From an uncultured Eubacterium sp. (lineage in GTDB: Bacteria; Bacillota; Clostridia; Lachnospirales; Lachnospiraceae), in assembly GCA_910580075.1 (NCBI GenBank), contig CAJTVR010000049.1, positions 1 to 35,572 of the forward strand: DNA of 35,572 bases, read 5' to 3'. The position numbers and the translations under genes are program-made. The notes beneath the pieces are model-generated. The model saw only the letters and a program-made list of their open reading frames with translations. It did not search any database and had not been told where the DNA came from. Positions 1-7,851 of this stretch are shown here, piece after piece (within the stretch, counting starts at the first letter, position 1; the number at the start of each line of letters is the position of its first letter).

Positions 1-72
1 GAAAATTTAGAATTTCTTACTGTTCGCAGGCGGAACAGAAAAAGGAAAAAGTTTCCCATCCTGGCGTCCGGG
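1..72 (+). repeat. Dispersed repeat, copy A (truncated by the window edge)
   Basis: This stretch matches the right half of the copy at 33292-33450, from the block around GCAGGCGGAACAG to the closing GGCGTCCGG. It begins exactly at the window edge, so the left half probably lies outside. It sits just beyond the terminator of the secY operon, in the same relative orientation as the copy beyond the gdhA terminator. No reading frame in it is convincing. A C-rich tract follows at 80-99. Confidence 0.75.
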
Positions 73-108
73 AATCCATCCCCCGCCCCCCCCCTCCCTG
101 CCACACAC

Positions 109-135
109 AAAAAAGATACAGCCGAAGCTGTATCT
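109..135 (-). terminator. Intrinsic terminator of the S10-spc operon after secY
   Basis: On the minus strand a perfect 9-bp stem (AGATACAGC with GCTGTATCT) closes on a TTCG tetraloop and is followed by six T residues. It lies about 10 nt past the secY stop codon. This is a textbook Rho-independent terminator, and it ends the ribosomal transcription unit here. Confidence 0.95.
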
Positions 136-145
136 CCCTAGTTCT

Positions 146-1462
146 TTATTCACTTAAGAATCCTTTATAATACCGTACAACCATTTTAGACTCTATCTGT
201 TTGATTGTTTCAATTACAACACCCACGATAATAATAATGGAAGTCCCTCCAAATGATACATTTGCATTGAACACCCCGTTGAAGAAAATCGGAACGATCG
301 CACAGATGGACAGTCCGACTGCCCCGATAAATACGATATAATTCAGAATTTTCGTGAGGTATTCACTGGTTGGCTTGCCTGGCCGGATGCCCGGGATAAA
401 GCCGCCCTGTTTTTTCATATTGTCTGCAATCTCCAGTGGATTGAAGGTGATAGACGTATAAAAATATGCAAATACAACAACCAGAATCAGATATACAGCC
501 AGTCCTATCGATAATACCGGATTCGACGGATCACACCAGTTTCTCTGCTGCAGGCCGTTTAGTATTTTCCCGCCGATGCTTGTACCGCCGTCTACTCCCA
601 GCAGGGTACAGATTACGACCGGAAATTCCATAATAGACTGTGCAAAAATGATTGGAATTACGCCGCCAGTGTTTACTTTTAACGGAATAAATGAACTCTG
701 TCCGCCTGCCATCTTTCTGCCCTGGATTTTCTTAGAATACTGTACAGGAATCTTGCGCTCTGCATCCTGAAGCATAATAACGAAAACCACGGTCAGCAGA
801 ATGACTGCAAGTATAATTACCGCTGCCAGCACGCCTCTTGCAATTTTCTGATTTTTTACAAACTGTTCATACAGATTGGACATATCTGCCGGAATTCTTG
901 AAACGATATTGATTACTAATACGATAGAAATACCATTTCCAACACCTTTTTCTGTAATCTGCTCGCCAATCCACATCAGTACTGCGGAACCGGCTGTCAG
1001 GATACAAACGACCTGAATGACAGAAAAAGCGTTAAAGTTCGTCAGATATCCCATTCTTCCAAATCCGACTGCCATGGCAATGGATTCGATCAGCGCAAGG
1101 CCGACTGTCACATAACGGGTGATGCCGGCAATTTTCTTTCTGCCGTCCTCACCGTCACGCTGCATTTCTTCCAGTTTCGGAATCGCAATTGTAAGAAGCT
1201 GCATAATGATGGAAGAAGTAATATATGGTGTGATACTCAATGCAAAAACAGACATTTCATTGAATGACCCACCAGTGATTGCATCAAAAAAGTTAAATGC
1301 CCCATTTGTCTGGGAACTGAACCACTGTGAAAACAGAGCGGAATCAATTCCCGGACAAGGGAGCTGTGAGCCCAGCCGGATGACTATCAGCATAAAAAAA
1401 GTATATACGAGCCTCTCCCTGATCTCTTTAACTTTAAATGCACCCCGAAGCGTCTGTAACAT
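146..1462 (-). CDS. secY: Preprotein translocase subunit SecY
   Basis: SecY is the channel-forming subunit of the Sec translocon in the cytoplasmic membrane; it passes unfolded proteins outward and inserts membrane proteins with SecE, SecG and SecA. The 438-residue length is normal for Firmicutes. About ten hydrophobic segments are visible. The conserved cytoplasmic loop with PGIRPGKPTSEYL begins near residue 357, and the protein ends in the usual basic tail near VVRYYKGFL. The start codon overlaps the L15 stop by one base (TAATG), implying coupled translation. It is the last gene of the operon; a strong terminator lies 10 nt downstream and no adk follows. Confidence 0.98.
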   Translation of the reverse strand: MLQTLRGAFKVKEIRERLVYTFFMLIVIRLGSQLPCPGIDSALFSQWFSSQTNGAFNFFDAITGGSFNEMSVFALSITPYITSSIIMQLLTIAIPKLEEMQRDGEDGRKKIAGITRYVTVGLALIESIAMAVGFGRMGYLTNFNAFSVIQVVCILTAGSAVLMWIGEQITEKGVGNGISIVLVINIVSRIPADMSNLYEQFVKNQKIARGVLAAVIILAVILLTVVFVIMLQDAERKIPVQYSKKIQGRKMAGGQSSFIPLKVNTGGVIPIIFAQSIMEFPVVICTLLGVDGGTSIGGKILNGLQQRNWCDPSNPVLSIGLAVYLILVVVFAYFYTSITFNPLEIADNMKKQGGFIPGIRPGKPTSEYLTKILNYIVFIGAVGLSICAIVPIFFNGVFNANVSFGGTSIIIIVGVVIETIKQIESKMVVRYYKGFLSE

Positions 1463-1899
1463 TAGATCACCTCTGCTTTTCCACCAAGAGCCTCAATTTT
1501 TTCTTTTGCACCAGCACTGAATGCATTGGCCTGAACTGTAAGCTTCTTGGTTAATTCTCCATTTCCAAGAATTTTGACGCCGTCTCTTGGATTTTTAACA
1601 ATTCCTGCTTCAATTAAGGCATCTACGGTAACCGTAGAATCATTGTCAAATCTCTCAAGTTCTGATACATTGATTCCAACGATTATCTTAGAATTAATAT
1701 TCTTAAAGCCTCTCTTTGGTAATCTTCTGTATAATGGCATCTGCCCGCCTTCAAAGCCCGGCCTTGGAGCCCCTGAACGTGCTTTCTGGCCTTTATGTCC
1801 TTTACCAGCTGTTTTGCCGTTGCCTGAACCATGTCCGCGTCCTTTTCTGAACCTGTCTTTTCTCGAGCCTTCTGCCGCCTTTAAAGTTGATAAGTCCAT
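1462..1899 (-). CDS. rplO: 50S ribosomal protein L15 (uL15)
   Basis: L15 is a late-assembling large-subunit protein that contacts 23S rRNA. The 145-residue protein has the long basic, glycine-rich N-terminal arm (GHGSGNGKTAGKGHKG, near residues 22-37) that threads into rRNA, then a compact C-terminal domain. It lies 16 nt after rpmD and shares its stop with the secY start. Length and motif make the call secure. Confidence 0.98.
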   Translation of the reverse strand: MDLSTLKAAEGSRKDRFRKGRGHGSGNGKTAGKGHKGQKARSGAPRPGFEGGQMPLYRRLPKRGFKNINSKIIVGINVSELERFDNDSTVTVDALIEAGIVKNPRDGVKILGNGELTKKLTVQANAFSAGAKEKIEALGGKAEVI

Positions 1900-1915
1900 T
1901 CTGACACCTCCTTAT

Positions 1916-2104
1916 CTAAATTTCTTCTTCTACTTTTACATATGGTGCAATCTTACGCAGCGCGCCGCGTGTTGCATCATTGTCCGGGAATGTTTTCGTC
2001 TGGTTGAGTTTACGGAAGCCCATAGACTCAATAATCTTTCTATTCCTCGGCACTGAGCCGATTTTGGATCTGATGAGTGTTACTTTTAACATTTTATCTG
2101 CCAT
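1916..2104 (-). CDS. rpmD: 50S ribosomal protein L30 (uL30)
   Basis: A small 62-residue large-subunit protein. The N-terminal strand with KVTLIRSKIGS and the following RKIIESMGFRKLNQT are the L30 signature. It lies between S5 and L15, its fixed place in the spc operon, with gaps of 10-16 nt on each side. L30 binds 23S rRNA domain II and is dispensable in some bacteria. Confidence 0.97.
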   Translation of the reverse strand: MADKMLKVTLIRSKIGSVPRNRKIIESMGFRKLNQTKTFPDNDATRGALRKIAPYVKVEEEI

Positions 2105-2114
2105 TTTCTGCCTC

Positions 2115-2624
2115 CTAACCTACAATCTCTTCTACAGATTTACCGCGGAGCTTTGCAACTTCTTCCGGAGATTTTAACTGAGCCAGAGCAGCGATTGTAG
2201 CAAGCACAACATTCTGCTTATTGTTTGACCCCAGTGATTTTGTACGGATATTTTTAATGCCTGCTAATTCGCATACGCTTCGTGCAGGACCGCCTGCGAT
2301 AATACCAGTACCATCCGGAGACTTCTTAAGCAGTACAGACGCACCTGTATGCTTCCCCATAATGTCGTGTGTTATACTCTTATTATCATCTAATTTTACA
2401 GTTATGAGCTTTTTCATAGCATCTTCTTTGCCCTTGCGGATAGCCTCAGGAATTTCAGCTGCTTTACCCATTCCTGCGCCTACATGTCCGTTGCTGTCGC
2501 CAACAACTACTAAAGCTGAAAAGCGCATGTTGCGCCCGCCCTTTACAACTTTCGTGACACGTTTGATTGCTACTACGTTTTCTGTTAACTCTAACTGACT
2601 AGCATCAATTATTTCACGTTTCAT
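2115..2624 (-). CDS. rpsE: 30S ribosomal protein S5 (uS5)
   Basis: S5 lies on the solvent side of the 30S subunit near S4 and S8 and affects decoding accuracy. The 169-residue protein has the N-terminal double-stranded-RNA-binding-like fold, with KVVKGGRNMRFSALVVVGD near residues 26-44, and the C-terminal half with GPARSVCELAGI. The start has a good GGAGGA Shine-Dalgarno sequence. It lies between L18 and L30. Confidence 0.98.
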   Translation of the reverse strand: MKREIIDASQLELTENVVAIKRVTKVVKGGRNMRFSALVVVGDSNGHVGAGMGKAAEIPEAIRKGKEDAMKKLITVKLDDNKSITHDIMGKHTGASVLLKKSPDGTGIIAGGPARSVCELAGIKNIRTKSLGSNNKQNVVLATIAALAQLKSPEEVAKLRGKSVEEIVG

Positions 2625-2642
2625 GTAAATGTTTCCTCCTAC

Positions 2643-3011
2643 TTAGAATGTTAAACCAGCTTCCCTGGCTGCGTCTGCCAGAGCCTGCACTTTGCCATGG
2701 TAAATATATCCGCCTCTGTCAAAGACAACCGTTGTAATACCTTTTTCAATTGCTCTTTTTGCAACTACAGTACCAACCTGTGCTGCTGCTGCGACGTTAT
2801 TCGTTTTTTCCACTGCTTCCTTTACATCTTTGTCCAGTGTAGAAGCTGCAGCGATGGTATTGCCAGCTGTATCATCAATAATCTGAGCGTACATATGATT
2901 ATTGCTTCTAAAAACTGCCAAACGCGGTCTTGCTGCGGTTCCGGAAATACGATTGCGCAGTCTTCTGTGTTTATTTGCACGAACCTTAGCTCTTGATTCC
3001 TTTCTAACCAT
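2643..3011 (-). CDS. rplR: 50S ribosomal protein L18 (uL18)
   Basis: L18 binds 5S rRNA and helps dock it in the central protuberance with L5. The 122-residue protein has a basic N-terminus (RKESRAKVRANKHRRLR), then the RPRLAVFRSNNHMYAQIID core, and ends in ADAAREAGLTF, the usual L18 terminus. It follows L6 by 17 nt and precedes S5 by 18 nt. Confidence 0.98.
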   Translation of the reverse strand: MVRKESRAKVRANKHRRLRNRISGTAARPRLAVFRSNNHMYAQIIDDTAGNTIAAASTLDKDVKEAVEKTNNVAAAAQVGTVVAKRAIEKGITTVVFDRGGYIYHGKVQALADAAREAGLTF

Positions 3012-3028
3012 CTCTCGTCACCCTTTCA

Positions 3029-3568
3029 TTATTTCTTGCCAGTCTTACCAACTTTACGTCTGATAACCTCATCAGCATATTTAATACCTTTGCCCTTGTA
3101 TGGCTCAGGTCTTCTCTTATCCCTGATTTCAGCCGCATACTGGCCTACTTTTTCTTTATCGATACCTTTGATGGTGATTTTATTGCCTTCTACAGCAGAC
3201 TCGATACCTTCCGGATCTTCCATAATTACCGGATGTGAATATCCCAGATTCAGTGTCAGCTTATTTCCTGCCTTAGAAGCTCTGTAACCGACGCCGTTAA
3301 TCTCTAACAGTTTTGTATAGCCTTCTGTAACTCCGACTACCATGTTGTTAACCAGCGTTCTGGTCAGACCATGTAAGGATTTCATTCTCTTTAAATCATT
3401 CGGTCTTGAAACCAAAACCTGCCCGTCTTCCTGCTTAATTTCCATTTCAGGCGGCAGAACCCTGCTCAGTTCCCCTTTCGGTCCCTTTACAGTAACTTTA
3501 TTATTTTCTGCAATCTCAACAGTAACTCCTGCCGGGACAGCGATTGGCATTCTTCCTATACGTGACAT
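3029..3568 (-). CDS. rplF: 50S ribosomal protein L6 (uL6)
   Basis: L6 sits near the factor-binding site of the large subunit. The 179 residues form the expected two related domains: the N-terminus has MSRIGRMPIAVPAGV, and the second domain ends with GKGIKYADEVIRRKVGK, a diagnostic L6 motif. It lies between S8 and L18. The gap after rpsH (58 nt) is wider than most in this cluster. Confidence 0.98.
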   Translation of the reverse strand: MSRIGRMPIAVPAGVTVEIAENNKVTVKGPKGELSRVLPPEMEIKQEDGQVLVSRPNDLKRMKSLHGLTRTLVNNMVVGVTEGYTKLLEINGVGYRASKAGNKLTLNLGYSHPVIMEDPEGIESAVEGNKITIKGIDKEKVGQYAAEIRDKRRPEPYKGKGIKYADEVIRRKVGKTGKK

Positions 3569-3626
3569 GCCCGTACCTCCTATTTATCTTTAAAATAGAT
3601 TTTGTGACTAACCTATTATGATTCCA

Positions 3627-4025
3627 TTACCATACAAAAGCTAATACTTCTCCGCCGACCTGCAGCTTTCTTGCTTCTTTGTCTGTAACAATTCCTTTAT
3701 TTGTAGACAGGATTGCGATTCCTAAACCGCCGAGTACAGAAGGAATTTCTTCCTTGCCTGCATAAACACGCAGACCCGGTTTGGAGATTCTCTTGATTCC
3801 TGTAATAATCTTTTCATTCTTATCTGCGTCATATTTTAAAGTGACGCGGATAGCCTTGAAATTCCCGTCATCAACGATATCGTATTTCGCGATGTAGCCT
3901 TCATTTACAAGAATGTCAGCAATAGCAACCTTCATCCTGGATGACGGAATATCTACTGTATCATGTTTAGCAGTATTTGCGTTACGGATTCTTGTAAGCA
4001 TATCTGCGATTGGATCACTTGTCAT
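3627..4025 (-). CDS. rpsH: 30S ribosomal protein S8 (uS8)
   Basis: S8 is a primary 16S rRNA binder and, in E. coli, the translational repressor of the spc operon. The 132-residue protein begins with MTSDPIADMLTRIRNA and carries the C-terminal STNKGIVTDKEARK region that contacts rRNA, followed by GGEVLAFVW. It follows S14 in the standard order. Whether it autoregulates this operon cannot be told from the sequence. Confidence 0.98.
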   Translation of the reverse strand: MTSDPIADMLTRIRNANTAKHDTVDIPSSRMKVAIADILVNEGYIAKYDIVDDGNFKAIRVTLKYDADKNEKIITGIKRISKPGLRVYAGKEEIPSVLGGLGIAILSTNKGIVTDKEARKLQVGGEVLAFVW

Positions 4026-4065
4026 GATTGAATTTCCTCCTTAAATATTATCTGGGTGTCAATGC

Positions 4066-4251
4066 TTACCAGGAAGCCTTCTTTACTCCCGGAATCTGGC
4101 CCTTATATGCTAATTCACGAAAGCACACACGGCAGATACCATATTTTCTTAACACAGAATGTGGACGACCACAGATTCTGCAGCGTGTATATTCCCTGGT
4201 GGAAAATTTCTGTTTACGCTGCTGTTTTACTTTCATAGAAGTCTTTGCCAT
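4066..4251 (-). CDS. rpsN: 30S ribosomal protein S14, zinc-binding type
   Basis: The 61-residue form of S14 contains CRIC and, 12 residues later, CRVC, giving the four-cysteine zinc ribbon of the short C+ type (also called rpsZ). It acts in the 30S head. The longer zinc-free paralogue is not in this window. It lies between L5 and S8 as usual for Firmicutes. Confidence 0.97.
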   Translation of the reverse strand: MAKTSMKVKQQRKQKFSTREYTRCRICGRPHSVLRKYGICRVCFRELAYKGQIPGVKKASW

Positions 4252-4265
4252 AATTTCCCTCCTGA

Positions 4266-4805
4266 TTACTTCTGAAACGGCATATTAAACTGCGCTAATA
4301 ATTCACGTGCCTCTTCATCCGTCTTTGCTGTTGTAACAATAATGATATCCATACCGCGGACTTTATCAATCTTATCAAATTCTACTTCCGGGAAAATGAG
4401 CTGTTCTTTAATGCCAAGTGCATAGTTTCCCCTGCCATCGAACGAGTTCGGGTTTACACCGCGAAAGTCACGTACACGAGGCAGTGCAAGGTTAACCAGG
4501 CGGTCTAAGAATTCATACATCTTCTCGCCTCTTAATGTAACCTTACATCCAATCGGCATGCCCTCCCTGATTTTGAAGTTTGCAACTGATTTTTTAGATA
4601 TGGTTTTGATTGGTTTCTGTCCTGTAATCAGCTCCATATCGCTCATAGCTGCTTCTAATATTTTCGCATTTTCTTTTGCTTCGCCAATGCCCATGTTTAC
4701 GACAATCTTATCTAACTTCGGCACTTGCATGCGGTTTTTATATCCGAATTTTTTAATCATGGCATCCATGATTTCATTCATATACTGATCTTTTAATCTG
4801 CTCAC
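4266..4805 (-). CDS. rplE: 50S ribosomal protein L5 (uL5)
   Basis: L5 binds 5S rRNA and bridges to the 30S head. The 179-residue protein has the family pattern of KLDKIVVNMGIGEA near residue 30, the LRGEKMYEFLDRLVNLALPRVRDFRG segment near the middle (quoted here as 26 residues would exceed the limit, so its key part is DRLVNLALPRVRDF), and a C-terminal DIIIVTTAKTDEEAR. It lies 28 nt after rplX and 14 nt before rpsN. Confidence 0.98.
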   Translation of the reverse strand: MSRLKDQYMNEIMDAMIKKFGYKNRMQVPKLDKIVVNMGIGEAKENAKILEAAMSDMELITGQKPIKTISKKSVANFKIREGMPIGCKVTLRGEKMYEFLDRLVNLALPRVRDFRGVNPNSFDGRGNYALGIKEQLIFPEVEFDKIDKVRGMDIIIVTTAKTDEEARELLAQFNMPFQK

Positions 4806-4833
4806 TTTTGGACCTCCTTCCTTCTATTCGTAC

Positions 4834-5145
4834 TTAGTCAATAATTTCACCAGTAGATTTTGCAAAACGGACTTTTTTGTCTCCGTCAAACTTAAATCCG
4901 ATTCTTGTCGGCTGTCCTTTATGCAGATACATTACATTAGAAATATGAATTGGTCCTTCCTGGTGTACAATACCACCTTGCTGGTTCTGCATAGATGGTT
5001 TTGTATGCTTGGTAATCATATTCACGCCTTCCACAAGAAGTGTGTTCTTCTTACGGTTAATAGCAATGACTTTACCTTCTTTATCTTTATCCCTGCCGGC
5101 AATAACTTTTACAGTATCGCCTTTTTTTATTTTTAACATTGCCAT
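4834..5145 (-). CDS. rplX: 50S ribosomal protein L24 (uL24)
   Basis: L24 starts large-subunit assembly at the 5' end of 23S rRNA. The 103-residue protein opens with a KOW motif (KKGDTVKVIAGRDKDKEGKV, residues 7-26), then the NMITKHTKPS segment. Its N-terminus begins MAMLKIKKGD; initiation at the second Met is possible and would remove only two residues. It lies 12 nt after rplN. Confidence 0.98.
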   Translation of the reverse strand: MAMLKIKKGDTVKVIAGRDKDKEGKVIAINRKKNTLLVEGVNMITKHTKPSMQNQQGGIVHQEGPIHISNVMYLHKGQPTRIGFKFDGDKKVRFAKSTGEIID

Positions 5146-5157
5146 CTTTGCTACCTC

Positions 5158-5526
5158 CTATAATACTTCCGGAGCAAGAGAAACAATCTTCATAAAATGC
5201 TTCTCACGAAGCTCCCTTGCAACTGGCCCGAAAATACGGGTTCCCCTTGGAGTCTGGTCTTCTTTTATAATAACTGCGGCATTTTCGTCAAATCTGATAT
5301 ATGAGCCGTCTTTACGTCTTGTTTCGCGTTTTGTACGCACAACAACTGCCTTTACAACATCACCTTTTTTGACAACGCCGCCTGGTGTTGCATCTTTAAC
5401 GGTCGCAGTAATAATATCGCCGATATGTGCGTATCTTCTTGTAGACCCGCCCATAACACGGATGCAGAGCAATTCCTTTGCTCCGGTATTGTCAGCAACC
5501 TTAAGCCTGCTTTCCTGCTGAATCAT
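5158..5526 (-). CDS. rplN: 50S ribosomal protein L14 (uL14)
   Basis: L14 lies at the subunit interface and binds the silencing factor RsfS. At 122 residues it has standard length. It begins MIQQESRLKVADNTGAKE and ends KIVSLAPEVL, both near-universal in the family. The neighbours S17 and L24 are in their conserved places. Confidence 0.99.
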   Translation of the reverse strand: MIQQESRLKVADNTGAKELLCIRVMGGSTRRYAHIGDIITATVKDATPGGVVKKGDVVKAVVVRTKRETRRKDGSYIRFDENAAVIIKEDQTPRGTRIFGPVARELREKHFMKIVSLAPEVL

Positions 5527-5547
5527 GCTGGAATCCTCCTTGTACTA

Positions 5548-5802
5548 TTATTTCGCTCTCTCAACGATTTCAACAAGTCTCCACCGTTTGTCTTTCGATA
5601 ACGGCCTTGTTTCCATAACCCTGACAGTATCACCGATCCTGCAGTCGTTGTTCTCATCATGCGCTTTTAATTTATACGTTTTTTTCACAATCTTGTTGTA
5701 TAACGGATGTCTTACGTTGTCTTTTACTGCTACAACAATCGTTTTCTGCATCTTATCGCTTACAACAACACCAACACGTGTTTTTCTTAAATTTCTTTCC
5801 AC
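5548..5802 (-). CDS. rpsQ: 30S ribosomal protein S17 (uS17)
   Basis: S17 is a primary 16S rRNA binder with an OB fold. The 84-residue protein has the diagnostic GVVVSDKMQKTIVVAV near residue 11, KKTYKLKAHDE mid-protein, and the C-terminal ETRPLSKDKRWRLVEIVERAK. It lies between L29 and L14. Confidence 0.98.
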   Translation of the reverse strand: MERNLRKTRVGVVVSDKMQKTIVVAVKDNVRHPLYNKIVKKTYKLKAHDENNDCRIGDTVRVMETRPLSKDKRWRLVEIVERAK

Positions 5803-5832
5803 GATTATAGTTCTCCTTTCCGGGATTTCGAA

Positions 5833-6045
5833 TTAGGCATTTGCTTTCTCAGTAATAATTGTCTGAATTCTGGCGATATTCTTTCTTACTTCTTTGATTC
5901 TGCCTGTATTCTCCAGCTGATTCGTCGCATTCTGAAATCTCAAATTGAAAAGTTCTTTCTTAGCTTCTGTTAACCTGGCATCTAAGTCTGCCGGTGTCAT
6001 TGTTCTTAATTCTTCCAAATATTTACTTGCTTTCATTTGATTCAC
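5833..6045 (-). CDS. rpmC: 50S ribosomal protein L29 (uL29)
   Basis: A 70-residue helical-hairpin protein at the exit tunnel, near the docking site for trigger factor and SRP. The LFNLRFQNATNQLENTGRI segment is the family signature. Its 5' end overlaps the 3' end of rplP by 23 nt, the largest overlap in the cluster. The N-terminal MNQMKASKYL leaves open a start at the second Met, four codons in, which would shorten the overlap to about 14 nt. Confidence 0.97.
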   Translation of the reverse strand: MNQMKASKYLEELRTMTPADLDARLTEAKKELFNLRFQNATNQLENTGRIKEVRKNIARIQTIITEKANA

Positions 6046-6463
6046 CGCCTTCTAAGTCTGCACGCGAAACAACTTTGCATTTACAAGGCAGCTTATGCGT
6101 AGCAAGACGCAATGCCTCTCTTGCAACTTCTTCCGCAACTCCGTCGATTTCAAACAATACGCGTCCTGGTTTTACAACGGCTACCCAGTACTCCAGGGAA
6201 CCTTTACCAGAACCCATTCGGGTTTCTGCCGGTTTTGCAGTTACAGGTTTATCAGGGAATATTTTAATCCAGATTTTACCGCCACGCTTTACGTAACGTG
6301 TCATGGCAATACGGGCTGCCTCAATCTGGTTTGATTTAATCCATGCCGGCTCTAATGCTACAATACCAAAAGAACCGTTTGTGATTTTATTGCCTCTCGT
6401 GGCTCTTCCTCTGATAGATCCACGAAACTGTTTTCTATGCTTTACTCTTTTCGGCATTAACAT
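6023..6463 (-). CDS. rplP: 50S ribosomal protein L16 (uL16)
   Basis: L16 helps shape the A-site region of the 50S subunit. The 146-residue protein begins MLMPKRVKHRKQFRG and carries RGGKIWIKIFPDKPVT near residue 60 and GKGSLEYWVAVVKPG near residue 88, all typical. The C-terminal tail (DLEGGESNESK) is acidic and slightly longer than in B. subtilis. It starts 2 nt after the S3 stop, so translation is probably coupled. Confidence 0.98.
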   Translation of the reverse strand: MLMPKRVKHRKQFRGSIRGRATRGNKITNGSFGIVALEPAWIKSNQIEAARIAMTRYVKRGGKIWIKIFPDKPVTAKPAETRMGSGKGSLEYWVAVVKPGRVLFEIDGVAEEVAREALRLATHKLPCKCKVVSRADLEGGESNESK

Positions 6464-6465
6464 AA

Positions 6466-7122
6466 TTACTGAGCGCCTCCTTCCTTATTTCCTTTCGCAG
6501 GAAGTATCTCGCCTTTGTAGATCCACACCTTTACACCTACTTTGCCATAGGTTGTATCTGCCTCAGCGAAACCATAATCGATGTCTGCTCTCAATGTCTG
6601 AAGCGGAATCGTTCCTTCTGAATAGAACTCTGTACGTGCCATATCTGCACCGCCAAGACGTCCGGATACAGAAGTTTTAATACCAAGCGCACCTGCTTTT
6701 AAGCTTCTTGACATGCAGGATTTCATCGCACGGCGGAAAGAAATACGGTTCTCTAACTGAAGAGCAATGTTTTCAGCTACCAGCTGCGCATCCTTATCCG
6801 GCTTCTTTACTTCTTTGATATCTACAATCAGCTTCTTTTCTGTATATTTCTGAAGCTCGCCTTTTACTTTTTCAATCTCAGCGCCGCCCTTGCCGATTAC
6901 CACGCCAGGCTTTGCTGTATATATAATAACTTTTACACGCTCGGAAGCTCTCTCGATTTCAATCTTTGAGATGCCGGCAGCATATAATTTCTTTTTCAGG
7001 AATTCTCTGATTTTATAATCTTCTATTAAACAGTCTGCAAAATCTCCCTCTGCGTACCACTTAGAGTCCCAGTCTGCAATGACACCGACTCTTAAGCCAT
7101 GAGGATTAACTTTCTGTCCCAT
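6466..7122 (-). CDS. rpsC: 30S ribosomal protein S3 (uS3)
   Basis: S3 forms part of the mRNA entry channel and has helicase-like action there. The 218-residue protein begins MGQKVNPHGLRVGVI, has a KH domain with GVVIGKGGAEIEKVK near residue 74, and a C-terminal domain with GADMARTEFYSEGTIPL. The length fits Firmicutes. It follows L22 by 11 nt. Confidence 0.98.
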   Translation of the reverse strand: MGQKVNPHGLRVGVIADWDSKWYAEGDFADCLIEDYKIREFLKKKLYAAGISKIEIERASERVKVIIYTAKPGVVIGKGGAEIEKVKGELQKYTEKKLIVDIKEVKKPDKDAQLVAENIALQLENRISFRRAMKSCMSRSLKAGALGIKTSVSGRLGGADMARTEFYSEGTIPLQTLRADIDYGFAEADTTYGKVGVKVWIYKGEILPAKGNKEGGAQ

Positions 7123-7133
7123 GCTTTCCCTCC

Positions 7134-7520
7134 TTATCTTTCATTCAGCACAATGGTAATATGGCTCATCTTCTTTTCGATCCTGTAAGCGCGTCCCTGT
7201 GCTCTCGGTCTGATTCTTTTCATTGTCGGTCCCTTGTTTGCATAACACTCCTCGATATACAGATTATCAGGATTCATGCCATTGTTGTTTTCTGCGTTCG
7301 CAATAGCTGACCTTAATAACTTAGCAGTTATCTCAGATGCATACCTTGGATTGTAATCTAAAATAGCAAGCGCTGTTCTCACATCTTTTCCACGGATTGC
7401 GTCTAATACAAAGCAAGCTTTCGTAACCGACACTCTTGCATAAGATAATTTTGCAGAAGGTCTTGTATCTTTATTTGCATTTCTCTCTCTCTTAATCTGA
7501 GATCTATGTCCTTTAGCCAT
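7134..7520 (-). CDS. rplV: 50S ribosomal protein L22 (uL22)
   Basis: L22 lines the peptide exit tunnel with an extended beta hairpin. The 128-residue protein includes the ANKGPTMKRIRPRAQGRAY stretch that forms the hairpin tip, where macrolide-resistance changes occur in other species; nothing abnormal is visible. The lysine-rich N-terminal extension (about 15 residues) is longer than in E. coli. It lies between S19 and S3. Confidence 0.98.
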   Translation of the reverse strand: MAKGHRSQIKRERNANKDTRPSAKLSYARVSVTKACFVLDAIRGKDVRTALAILDYNPRYASEITAKLLRSAIANAENNNGMNPDNLYIEECYANKGPTMKRIRPRAQGRAYRIEKKMSHITIVLNER

Positions 7521-7551
7521 GAAATAGAGCCTCCTTTCCTATATCAGCGAA

Positions 7552-7836
7552 TTATTTCACTCTTGACCTTTTTTCTTCTTTTACATGACCACGGTAAGTT
7601 CTTGTAGCAACAAACTCACCCAGTTTATGCCCGACCATATCTTCTGTAACATATACCGGTACATGCTTTCTTCCATCATGAACTGCGAATGTACGTCCCA
7701 CGAATGACGGGAAAATTGTGGAACGGCGTGACCATGTTTTGATTACAGCATTGTCACCTGCAGCATTCAGAGCATCTACCTTCTTTAACAGGCTTTCATC
7801 TGCGAAAGGACCTTTTTTTAATGATCTTTTACCCAT
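7552..7836 (-). CDS. rpsS: 30S ribosomal protein S19 (uS19)
   Basis: S19 is in the 30S head and contacts S13 and the 50S subunit through bridge B1. The 94-residue protein has KKGPFADESLLKKV near the N-terminus and GRTFAVHDGRKHVPVYVTED centrally, both strongly conserved. It lies 15 nt after rplB. Confidence 0.98.
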   Translation of the reverse strand: MGKRSLKKGPFADESLLKKVDALNAAGDNAVIKTWSRRSTIFPSFVGRTFAVHDGRKHVPVYVTEDMVGHKLGEFVATRTYRGHVKEEKRSRVK

Positions 7837-7851
7837 TACTTACTATTCCTC

